A DNA stretch of 64,000 bases from Pseudomonas silvicola (GTDB taxonomy: Bacteria > Pseudomonadota > Gammaproteobacteria > Pseudomonadales > Pseudomonadaceae): positions 744,001 to 808,000 of the forward strand of contig NZ_CP093281.1 in the NCBI RefSeq assembly GCF_026651855.1, read 5' to 3'. Shown in pieces: positions 56,030 through 64,000 of this stretch. Numbering within the stretch: position 1 is the first letter of the stretch; each line of letters starts with the position of its first letter. A model generated the notes under the pieces. It was not told where the DNA came from, did no database searches, and worked only from the letters and a program-made list of their open reading frames with translations. Made by a program: the position numbers and the translations under genes.

Positions 56030-56884
56030 AGGCCCTCACACTCTCTTTCACGCCATTAGCCGTCTGGCGCCGTTGGTTTCGATCGCTGGAAGTGGTCTTG
56101 GGCAGTCTGCTGCTGGCCATCGTGTTGCTGATGGCATACGGCCGTTTGGTATCCCGGTACCCGCTGGAGATGGTGGCTCAGCCCTTTCTCTGGCCGGGTG
56201 ATGATGCGCAATTTCCGCTGGGCACTGATTCTCTCGGGCGCAATGTGGCCGCCGGAATTTTTCATGGCGCGCGGGTTTCTCTGCAAATCGGCACTATCGC
56301 GGTGATGGTTAGCGTGGTGATTGGCCTGATCGCCGGGGGCCAGCGCAGGCTATTTCGGTGGCAAACCGACCGCACGTCACGCGTATCAGCGAGCTGTTTC
56401 AGACCTTCCCGGCTTTTTTACTGGTGGTGGTACTGGTCGCGATTGGACATCCCACGGTGAATTACATTGCTGGCGCGATTGGTGTAGCGAGCTGGCCGAT
56501 GATTGCGCGGCTGGTGCGGGCTGAGTGTCGTCTGCTGCGTCATCAGGAATTTGTGCTCGCGGCACAAACGCTGGGTTACAGCCCACTGCGGATTCTGTTA
56601 CGTGAAGTGCTGCCCAATCTGCTGCCTACCTTGATCGTCACGCTATCCGTGATGATGGCCAGCGCCATTTTGACAGAGTCCTCATTAGGTTTTCTCGGCT
56701 TCAGCGATCCCAATCGCATCAGTTGGGGCGGCATGATTGGCGATGGTCGCCAGTCATTGCAGAACGCCTGGTATCTGGCGGTACTGCCTGGCAGTGCACT
56801 GGCCGCGACCATACTGGCGCTGAATTTACTGGGCGATGCGCTCAATGATTGGCTCAATCCGCGTCGTAAAGGAGCATCTCATGA
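56026..56884 (+). CDS. Peptide-type ABC permease, DppC-like
   Basis: Second permease, about 285 residues. MKALTLSFTPLAVWRRWFRS, EVVLGSLLLAIVLLMAYGRL, FPLGTDSLGRNVAAGIFHGA, RVSLQIGTIAVMVSVVIGLI, ISELFQTFPAFLLVVVLVAI, AAQTLGYSPLRILLREVLPN and SSLGFLGFSDPNRISWGGMI are all DppC/OppC blocks. The C-terminal part is LNLLGDALNDWLNPRRK. The stop is inferred from the overlap with the ATPase start (AAGGAG ribosome site at 56870-56875); the exact last codons are blurred by a slip. Frame break near 56340. Confidence 0.9.
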
Positions 56885-58539
56885 GCGCGATACTGAAGTT
56901 TCGGTCACTTCGTCCATTTTGATGGACGTTATGCGTACAGGATCTCAATCAGTGTGCGGCCTGGCGAGATGCTGGCGCTGGTTGGCGAATCGGGGAGTGG
57001 CAAACGATCAGTGCGCCCTGGCGGCTTTGCGGTTAACGCCGCCAGCCGCCACGCTGGAAGGTGAGATTCACTACCAGGGGTTAAATCTACTGGCACAGCC
57101 GGAAGCCACATTACGACGGCTACGTGGCAAGTCCATCGCCATGATTTTTCAGGATCCGATGACCTGAATCCGGTGCTAACCGTCGGACAAAGTTAGCCGA
57201 AAGCGTACAGTTACATCTTGGTTTGAACTGGCATGAGGCGCGTCAGCGTGCCATTACCTTACTGGAGCAGGTGAATATTGCTCACGCACAGCAACGCGTT
57301 GATGATTATCCACACCATTTCTCTGGCGGTCAGCGCCAGCGCATCATGATTGCCATGGCAATTGCCTGCGAACCGAAGTTGTTGATTGCCGATGAACCCA
57401 CTACCGCGTTGGATGCCACCGTGCAGCGTCAGATTCTGGAGCTGCTGGATCGCCTGCGCCATGAACTTGGCATGAGCGTACTGTTTATCACTCACGATCT
57501 GGGGTTAGTCGAGCAATATGCCGATCGCGTGGCGGTATTGTATCGCGGCGTAAAAGTCGAAGAGAGCACAAGGGCGCTGTTCCATCAACCGCAACATCCC
57601 TACAGCCGTGGACTGCTGGCGGCTTCATTACATGGGGGAAACACCTCATTACCGTCAGCGCCGCCTGACAGAGATCGTGCATCAAGCAGATGGCCCGCCG
57701 CGCCGTGACACCTGGAAGCCCACCGCGCTACCAGCGATTGATGCGCAGCAGCACCGCTGCTGGCGTTGATGACTTGCAGTTTCGTTATCCTTCCATGCCA
57801 GCGGGCAGCGCTTCAGTGCGGGATGTGTCATTGCATATCCAACCCGGAGAGACACTGGGGCTGGTGGGCGAATCTGGCTGTGGTAAATCAACGCTCTCGC
57901 GCCTGCTGTTAGGATTGTTAAACGGATGGCGGCCATTCATTTCCCGCCGGTGAGCGGTTAGATCATCTTAACAACCGTCAGCGTGCGGCATGGCGGCCGC
58001 GCATCCAGATGATCTCTTCAGGACCCGTTCTCCTCACTCAATCCACGCCATACGGTGGAAGAGATTCTACGAACACCTTTACGCGTTCATGCGAGAGGCT
58101 CGCATGCTGAGCAACTGCGTGCTGTGCATGAAATGCTTGAGCAGGTTGGCTTGCCATTAAACGTACTGAAACGCCATCCATATGAGTTTTCTGGTGGGCA
58201 GCGTCAGCGTATTGGCATTGCCCGCGCGCTGATGCTCAACCCGGATTTGCTAATTTGCGACGAACCTGTGTCAGCGCTGGATGTGTCGGTTCAGGCGCAA
58301 ATTTTAAATCTGCTGGTGAGTTCAAACAGCAGCGCAACCTGTCGCTGCTGTTTATCTCCCACGATCTCGCGGTGGTGCGTTATATCGCGGATCGAGTGAT
58401 GGTGATGTATCAAGGCGAGATTGTGGAGCAAGGCGACCATCAGCAGATTTGGCAGAGACCGGTGCATGCGTATACGCAGCAGTTGCTCTCGTCGGTGCGC
58501 CCTGCCACTGCACCGCCATTGCTGACGGCGACAGGGTGA
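56881..58539 (+). CDS. ABC ATPase with two nucleotide-binding domains (probable DppD-DppF fusion)
   Basis: Energises the peptide-type importer. Domain 1 (about residues 1-270): [11 protein letters not shown]-type Walker A (frame-broken near 56985), [75 protein letters not shown] linker with [13 protein letters not shown] follows, then domain 2: [80 protein letters not shown] and [20 protein letters not shown]. No convincing ribosome site and start separates the halves, and about 553 residues in total matches YejF-like fused ATPases. Two overlapping genes cannot be excluded because of slips near 57740-57775. About nine frame breaks. Confidence 0.82.
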
Positions 58540-58566
58540 TCGACTTAAGCGGGATAAAGGAAAACC

Positions 58567-59981
58567 TTATACTTCCATGCCTGCGCGGTATTGGCCCCAC
58601 TTCAACACCGAGTTCACGCCAATCGACAGGAAAGGCTCAGCTGGCGTGAGGTTGTCCCGGTGATTGGGTGAGGAAATCGATCAACTCGTTTTTCTCTCCC
58701 GCTGATCATATCCGCAATCAATTTGCCGGTTGCCGTGCCGCGCGTTATGCCCAATCCGTTACAGCACAGCGCACCATAAACATTCGTGCCAGCTTGCCAA
58801 AGAAGCCTTCGTGGTTTTCCGACAGGCAAATCGCGCCGCTCCAGGTGTATTCAAAATCCACCTGCGGCAGCATCGGGAAACGGCGTTCAAACGATTTGCG
58901 ATGGTTTTCCAGATACTGCTTGAGGTATTTCTCGCGTGGTCGTCCATCCGGATGGAAACTAAAACTGTTGCGCACCAGAATACGATTATCCACTGTGCGA
59001 CGAATGGTGCTGCCAAACGGATGCGCCGGAATCACCCCCACACCGCTTTGCCACCCAATCGTGCCTGCTCTTCTTCAGTCAACTGACGTGACAGGCTGCC
59101 GTAAAGAAAAAGTCGGTAGCAAACGGCGCTGCAGGAAACCAAAGTGCAACGCAAAACCGTTATTAGCCAGGATCAAGGTATCAGCGGTGATACTGCCTTT
59201 ATCATGCACCAACGTCACTTTGTCACCGTAATCATCTGACGTTGTATGGACAAAGAAGCGTGGACATTAGCAGGCAGATTATCCGCCAGACCTTTACCAA
59301 TGCTGGAAGGCTGCAAAACAAGATGGTGCCGGGAATAAACAGCGCCTGCTTGTAATAAGAAGTGCCAATGTGATCCGGCAGATCTTTACCCGAGATCATT
59401 TCGGATTCGCGCCCGATCTTTGCCAATCCGCTACGATAGGCTTCGAGAATCGCCGTGCCCTGCTCACCGACTGATGCCTGATATTTACCGGATTCGGTCA
59501 TCTGACATTCGATGCCGTGTTCCTGCACAATCTGACGCAGATAGTTTTGCCCTAATGTATTCAGCTTGAGGACTTTATTCGCAATGGTGACGTCGCCAAT
59601 ATAATCCCTCGCGCCGATATCATGCGGTACATCGATGGCAAAACCGGCGTTACGTCCTGCCGATCCATATCCCACTTCCTGCGCCTCAATCAGCACCACT
59701 TCATCATTGGGGAAATTGAGCGCTAATTGTCGCGCAGCTGCCAGACCTGTTAAGCCCGCCCCCACAATCGCGAAGCGTACTTTTTTCTGACCAATATGCG
59801 CCGGGCGTGGCGTACGAGCGGCACTGGTATGAAACCAACCCGGCATCGAATCATCGGCAGGCAGTGAGGTGATTTGCAATCCGTTACTCCAATACACGTT
59901 TTCATTGTTTGTACTGGCGGATTGCCCGTACAACGTAGGGTTTTTTAGCGGTGTAAAGCGTAAGTATTTAATGCATTTCAC
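58567..59981 (-). CDS. FAD-dependent amine/amino-acid oxidoreductase (PuuB/DadA-like)
   Basis: Oxidase of about 471 residues, GTG start at 59981. SMPGWFHTSAARTPRPAHIG, the dinucleotide motif KVRFAIVGAGLTGLAAARQL, VVLIEAQEVGYGSAGRNAGF, AIDVPHDIGARDYIGDVTIA, EHGIECQMTESGKYQASVGE and HIGTSYYKQALFIPGTILF belong to the DAO family near gamma-glutamylputrescine oxidase. The C-terminus PFLSIGVNSVLKWGQYRAGM is typical. It is convergent with the ABC operon (28 bases from its end). Together they suggest uptake of an amino-acid conjugate whose amine is then oxidised. About five frame breaks, mostly before 59300. Confidence 0.87.
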
Positions 59982-60234
59982 GGGTATTTATCATGTATAC
60001 CTGATGTATAAAGTTTTACTGAATCTCATGAAATGTTGTCAATATGTTCACGATACGATTGTGTTATGGATCGCAAAAAATCGGGGGTTCAGGCGCGGGG
60101 ATTGGCATGAAAGTGTTAGAGGGATCCGGTGTGCTCAACTTACGCCACAGCACCGGACCTGAAATAAATTTGGTGGCCTGAAAGGGGGAATACTCATTAC
60201 GACGTCACAACGCTGACGCGTGAGAATGGGGCAA

Positions 60235-60756
60235 CTAGCGCTGATGGGATCCTTCAAGCGATTGCAGCAAGCCCGACAGGTGGCTATCCAGTGCCATCAG
60301 CACTTCAGGAGAGAGCCCAGACAAAATCTTTCTTTCGTTATCAACGTGTTTTTCTACCGCACGGTCGATTAACGCCAGCCCGTCCTGACTTAATTGCACC
60401 AGCATGCTTCGTGCATCCTCTGCATTTACCTGTCGGGTAATCAGCCCTCTGGATTCAAGACGTTTTAGGCGATGGGTCATGGTGCCCGAGGTGACCATTA
60501 GCGTCGAAAACAACTCGGTGGGACTCAGACTGTAAGGTGCTCCGGCACGGCGCAGCGTTGCCAGCATATCAAACTCCCACATGCTCAATTCAAACTCGGC
60601 AAAGGCCTCTTCAAGTCGCTGTTCAATCAGCGCCGTGCAACGCTTGAGACGTCCAATCGGCCCCATCGGGCTGCAGTCTAAATCTGGCCGCTCGCGCTGC
60701 CACTGCTGAAGGATGAGATCGACGGCATCAGATCGGGTTTCAGATAGATCATTCAT
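60235..60756 (-). CDS. MarR-family repressor
   Basis: Winged-helix regulator of 173 residues, one of the few intact frames here. DAVDLILQQWQRERPDLDCS, PMGPIGRLKRCTALIEQRLE, EFELSMWEFDMLATLRRAGA, PYSLSPTELFSTLMVTSGTM, THRLKRLESRGLITRQVNAE and DARSMLVQLSQDGLALIDRA give the full MarR fold. It starts directly at one of two 20-base palindromes shared with the divergent EamA gene, so it almost certainly represses itself and that exporter. Confidence 0.93.
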   Translation of the reverse strand: MNDLSETRSDAVDLILQQWQRERPDLDCSPMGPIGRLKRCTALIEQRLEEAFAEFELSMWEFDMLATLRRAGAPYSLSPTELFSTLMVTSGTMTHRLKRLESRGLITRQVNAEDARSMLVQLSQDGLALIDRAVEKHVDNERKILSGLSPEVLMALDSHLSGLLQSLEGSHQR

Positions 60757-60776
60757 TTATCTTGACTTCAAGGTAA
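60757..60776. promoter_or_regulatory. MarR operator 1
   Basis: TTATCTTGACTTCAAGGTAA, a 20-base dyad with nine of ten arm pairs matching, begins at the base next to the MarR start codon. Nearly the same sequence recurs at 60794, centre to centre 37 bases apart. Confidence 0.75.
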
Positions 60777-60793
60777 TAGGTGGACACACAATT

Positions 60794-60813
60794 TTATCTT
60801 GAATTGAAGATAA
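60794..60813. promoter_or_regulatory. MarR operator 2
   Basis: TTATCTTGAATTGAAGATAA, a 20-base dyad with perfect outer arms TTATCTT/AAGATAA, lies 8 bases before the EamA start, where bound repressor would block translation-proximal transcription. It shares the half-site TTATCTTGA with operator 1. Confidence 0.75.
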
Positions 60814-60821
60814 AGGCAAAA

Positions 60822-61686
60822 ATGATGCAATCCTCTTTCTCACTTTCGTACTGGCGTGATGTGATATTGACTGCTCCTGGCCCGGCTATCTGGGGATCGA
60901 CCTACATCGTCACAACACAATTTCTGCCACCCGACCGTCCTTTTACGGCGGCGCTGATTCGGGTACTTCCGGCAGGGGTATTGTTGTTGCTGTTCACTCG
61001 TCGCCTGCCCGCCAGCCGCGAGGCTGATACCATTATTCAGTGCGCTGAATATAGGTGTTTTCCAGGCGCTGTTGTTTGTCGCTGCCTATCGACTCGCCTG
61101 GCGGGCTTGCTGCCGTCTTAGGCGCATACAACCGCTGCTGGTGATGTTACGGCATGGGGAGTGAACATCGGGCGCCAGCGCTGAATCACTCTTATGGGCA
61201 AAGCGCTGGTCGGGTTGTCGGTGATGGCCTTGTTATTACCTCTCCACAAACGGTGTTCGAACCCGTCGGCATTGTGGCAGCGTTGTTGGGCGACCTGTAT
61301 CCACAGGCGTATGGTAATGACGCCGCTGGAAAATGGATTTGCCGGTGATGGACTCACTGGCTGGCGCTGATACTGGGTGGAATAATGTTGCTACCCGCAG
61401 CGTGGTTGATCGACGCCCCACTGCCCACACTGACGCTGCGCAGTGGGCGTATGCCTATCTCTCACCTGGCCGGTGCATTCGTGGCATATGGGTTATGGTT
61501 CAGGGAATTGGCCGCCTGCCCAGCGTTGCGGTGGCATCGCTCGGATTACTCAGCCCGATCCCACCGCCGTGCTGCTCGGCTGGATAGTGCTATCTCAGGT
61601 GATGAGCGGTACGGCTTTTTGTCGGACTGGTCATCGTTTTAATCAGCGTGTTGCTCGTGCAGCGCACATCCCTTCGTGGCAGTTAA
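60822..61686 (+). CDS. EamA (DMT) family exporter
   Basis: Ten-helix drug/metabolite transporter of about 287 residues. Start MMQSSFSLSYWRDVILTAPG, then GPAIWGSTYIVTTQFLPPDR, PFTAALIRVLPAGVLLLLFT, LNIGVFQALLFVAAYRL and GAIQPLLVMLRHG in mixed frames, and the second EamA repeat LAGAFVAYGLWFREL with ALRWHRSDYSARSHR broken. The end VLISVLLVQRTSLRGS is at 61686. Controlled by the divergent MarR through the paired operators. About ten frame breaks. Confidence 0.87.
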
Positions 61687-61783
61687 GGTTTCACTCGACA
61701 TTTTCCAGACGTCGAATCCACCATCCTCTCTCCTTTAATGAACCAGCCGGTTTGTGTATTTATCGCCGACAGAGGAGAGAGTG

Positions 61784-62398
61784 ATGCGCACGCTAACCGA
61801 ACAAAGAGAACTGACATTATCAACGCCGCTTCAGCCGTGTTCTGGAACAAGGATATGAGCGAGCCTCAATGGATGGCGTAGCAAAGCAGGCCGGTTGCTC
61901 GAAGGCGACCTCTATAATTACTTCGCTAAAGAGAAGGCCTGTTTGAAGCCGTTGTCAGATGTTTTAGTACAAATTTTCTGATGCGTGCGGCTGATGAACT
62001 AACCACCCGGAGACTCAATCCCTGTTGTTAAGTGAGAAGTTGCAGCGTTTTGGTGAAGGTATGCTGGGCGCGCTGACATCAGACTGGAAGGCTCTGCAGT
62101 TGTACAAATGGTGGTCGGTGAAGCGGGCCATTCCGATATCGGCGTGCTTTTTCATGAGTCCGGGGTACGTGAGAGTATGAACGCCCTGACGGCGGTAATG
62201 GAGCATCACGTCGCCAGCGGGGAATTAATTGGCGGCACACCAGCCTTACGCGCCAAACAATTTTCAGCTTTAGTAAAAGCTGAAGTCGATGTTATTCGCC
62301 TTCAGCGAACGTTGCCGAATTATACCAAAAGTGAGGTGACGACTATGGTGCAAAACGCCGTTTCGTTGTTCCTCAGAGGTGCTGCTCACAACATCTGA
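61784..62398 (+). CDS. TetR-family regulator
   Basis: About 204 residues. The start at 61784 follows AGAGGAGAGAG and reads MRTLTEQ; the HTH is RASMDGVAKQAGCSKATLYN followed by YF in mixed frames. The ligand-binding part is intact from 62100: MVVGEAGHSDIGVLFHESGV, RESMNALTAVMEHHVASGEL, KQFSALVKAEVDVIRLQRTL and PNYTKSEVTTMVQNAVSLFL. It resembles AcrR/TetR proteins with a C-terminal TetR_C_7-like domain. No obvious target adjacent other than the EamA gene upstream on the same strand. Five frame breaks before 62100. Confidence 0.87.
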
Positions 62399-62631
62399 AT
62401 TCTGGCTGACAGAATGCAAATAAGCGCCACCACCACAATGGTGTCGATAATCAGCAGCATCACTAAGGGTTTGCGGCGCGCCCCCCAAACCCTGACCGCA
62501 TAAAAACGGCTTTGTTTTATGCCTGATTGCCATAGATAAATTAACTCCACGTGCGGATGGCGCGGATGAGCAAAAATACAATTGCCGCAAATCCGGCCAT
62601 CATTCCACCAGGTCTCCGGTAAACCTTTCAC
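62386..62631 (-). CDS. Small membrane protein of unknown function
   Basis: 81-codon frame from a GTG: ETWWNDGRICGNCIFAHPRH followed by PHVELIYLWQSGIKQSRFYA and a single hydrophobic helix PLVMLLIIDTIVVVALICIL near the C-terminus. CGNC plus nearby histidines could bind a metal. The composition looks protein-like and the helix is convincing, but the ribosome site is poor and I recognise no family. It overlaps the 3' end of the convergent TetR gene by 13 bases. Confidence 0.42.
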   Translation of the reverse strand: MKGLPETWWNDGRICGNCIFAHPRHPHVELIYLWQSGIKQSRFYAVRVWGARRKPLVMLLIIDTIVVVALICILSARIQML

Positions 62632-62775
62632 TCGACACTAACGAACGTCTTTCATTCACCTCTCTGCCCCCGCATCACGATGTCACACCCTGAAACCTCT
62701 TTTGACAGATTTATGCTAACTGATATTAACTAAACCAGTACAGTTCATTTATGTCTTCTATCGGAGAGTATCAAG

Positions 62776-63481
62776 ATGAGTCGTTTGTTCAGCCCGTTGT
62801 GTCGTAGCCTTGTATTAGCGGCCGCTTTTACCGCTGTCGGTTGTTCCTCCACCAGCCCGGTGAAATATGCTGGTATCGCGTCAGCATCACGCATGTCGCC
62901 GAATACGTCTGACGATAGCGATCGCATTCCCTTCGTTATGCCGCTCCCGTAGACTGGAGCAATATCGCAGTATCAAATGATTGAACCGCTCGACATTTAC
63001 AGCGCGGCAATGATAAAGTAATTCAATGACTTGTCTGTGGATACGATCGTCGTCAACTCGCTGAATATATGCGTAAGAAGTTTGAAGACGTGCTAGCGGA
63101 GAAATTATCACCAATCTGCCGGGGCGGCTCCTGCGCTCAAATTGAAACTGACGCTGACCGGCGCCGATACCACGCCGCAAGTGATTGGTACATTCATCAA
63201 AGTTTGATTTAGCCGGCGGCCCTTACAATATCGTTCAGTCGGTATGGAGGGCGGCTTATGAGTGGCTACGTGAATTTCGCCGTGAGGTGAAAGATGCGGG
63301 ATCGAATGAACTCTTACTGGCGTACGTTGCGGAACAATATCCAAATGCGATGAACGTGGGTGCGACTTTTGGTTTCACTTTTGAAGTGGCAGAGACAGGA
63401 ATTTGATAGCGGGCTGAGCAACTTTATAGTTACGCCAGTAAATCAAACGGTAAGGCTGCCAGCCTCTGTTCGGCATGCTAG
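62776..63481 (+). CDS. DUF3313-family lipoprotein
   Basis: Cell-envelope lipoprotein of about 235 residues and unknown role. The leader MSRLFSPLCRSLVLAAAFTA ends in VGCSS, a lipobox. Then SSTSPVKYAGIASASRMSPN, RPLDIYSGNDSQF and MRKKFEDVLAEK in mixed frames, PALKLKLTLTGADTTPQVIG, FDLAGGPYNIVQSV, EVKDAGSNELLLAYVAEQYP and NAMNVGATFG, characteristic of DUF3313. The likely stop at 63481 lies in a second frame (SYASKSNGKAASLCSAC). About five frame breaks. Confidence 0.85.
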
Positions 63482-63500
63482 CATCAATGATCAGTGCCGA

Positions 63501-63840
63501 TTATTTCTTCTTATTTAACATCGATTTTAAATCAGCAAAGGGATTATAGGTTGCTGCTTCTACATCGTTCTGCGCATCTTCCCCGGCCACCACTCGGGTG
63601 CCGTATATGTCAGCTTTGTACTTAGAGTGCTCATGGTCGTGACAAAAGAGACACAACAATTCCCAGTTACTGCCATCTTCCGGGTTGTTAGTATGATCGT
63701 GATCGATATGATGCACGGTGAGTTCACGCAGGTTGGAGTAAACAAATTCACGTGAGCAGCGTCCACAAACCCGCGATAGATTTAACTGCTTTCTCACGGT
63801 AGCCGCTTTCCAGCCGTGCATAGTTTTGGATCAGAGCCAT
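63501..63840 (-). CDS. yajD: HNH nuclease-family protein YajD
   Basis: Small HNH-fold protein of about 113 residues, almost identical to E. coli YajD. The start MALIQNYARLESGYREKAVK is followed by one slip, then VCGRCSREFVYSNLRELTVH with the zinc-binding CxxC, HIDHDHTNNPEDGSNWELLC, LFCHDHEHSKYKADIYGTRV with the second CxxH pair and YNPFADLKSMLNKKK. The HNH core (HIDHDH) is intact. Cellular role unproven. Confidence 0.93.
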
Positions 63841-64000
63841 TGCCAATGTTACCTGTTTCGCAGAGATATTCGGGTGTTAGTGCTGCCAATATAGCGCAAA
63901 ACCTTCGCCAGGCGTGTGCTGATTTCGCCGTGCTGTTTCAGGGTTGCTGCAGTGAATGCTGATTAACCTCGAACAGTGCGATTAGATGATCAGCGACTGC
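63841..64000 (-). other. Right-edge stretch, possible 3' end of a leftward gene
   Basis: On the minus strand the frame AVADHLIALFEVNQHSLQQP and, one slip later, EISTRLAKVLRYIGSTNTRI could be the C-terminus of a gene starting beyond the right edge and ending near 63855. I do not recognise it, and 160 bases are too few to decide. Confidence 0.25.

Overview
The window reads as a chromosomal accessory region of a gamma-proteobacterium in the Enterobacterales, most likely a Pantoea/Erwinia-type bacterium. The evidence is the close match to enterobacterial ascG-ascFB, yfiRNB, betT-betIBA and yajD, a moderately GC-rich base composition, and the many catabolic and transport operons typical of plant- or soil-associated Erwiniaceae. 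I see no rRNA, tRNA, CRISPR array, IS element or prophage. Nearly every gene is split by one or more single-base frameshifts, while its start site, ribosome binding site, stop codon and overlap with its neighbours stay intact. I read this as uncorrected indel error in the sequence, not decay, so each gene is given as one CDS spanning its frames.

Layout. 1-6.0 kb: minus-strand glyA-soxB-soxD-soxA (sarcosine oxidase, cut by the left edge), preceded by a GATase/AraC-type regulator. 6.1-8.0 kb: AraC regulator divergent from azlC-azlD. 8.1-9.1 kb: acyltransferase. 9.5-12.6 kb: siderophore receptor and binding protein. 12.7-16.9 kb: ascG and ascFB (aryl-beta-glucoside uptake and hydrolysis). 17.0-19.3 kb: yfiRNB (c-di-GMP control). 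19.3-20.3 kb: uvsE-type UV endonuclease. 20.3-26.4 kb: betT and betIBA (choline to glycine betaine). 26.7-33.4 kb: LysR, omega-aminotransferase and a Tat-type esterase, facing a biuret-hydrolase-like / NCS1 permease / amidase operon. 33.8-35.8 kb: uppP paralogue and an FMN hydroxy-acid oxidase. 35.8-42.7 kb: a tight seven-gene operon with a nitrate/sulfonate-type ABC importer, HisD paralogue, APH-like kinase, Zn-alcohol dehydrogenase and SDR. 43.1-50.5 kb: LysE exporter, a FepB-like and a ModA-like binding protein, an HdeD fusion protein, LysR with an AEC carrier, and a secreted alpha/beta hydrolase. 50.6-60.0 kb: LysR, MBL-fold protein, peptide-type ABC importer, racemase-like protein and FAD oxidoreductase. 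60.2-62.4 kb: MarR with an EamA exporter, then TetR. 62.4-64 kb: a small membrane ORF, a DUF3313 lipoprotein and yajD.

How it works together. betT/betBA import choline and oxidise it to glycine betaine; 14 kb away soxBDA and glyA would oxidise sarcosine to glycine and feed the released one-carbon unit into serine. Only the betaine and dimethylglycine demethylation steps are missing from the window, so this strain may use choline as a nutrient and not only as an osmoprotectant source. The strongest candidates for undescribed biology are the HisD-like/kinase/dehydrogenase/ABC operon (35.8-42.7 kb), the racemase-like/peptide-ABC/FAD-oxidase cluster (51.5-60.0 kb), and the HdeD protein with a C-terminal papain-like-looking domain (45.6-47.1 kb).
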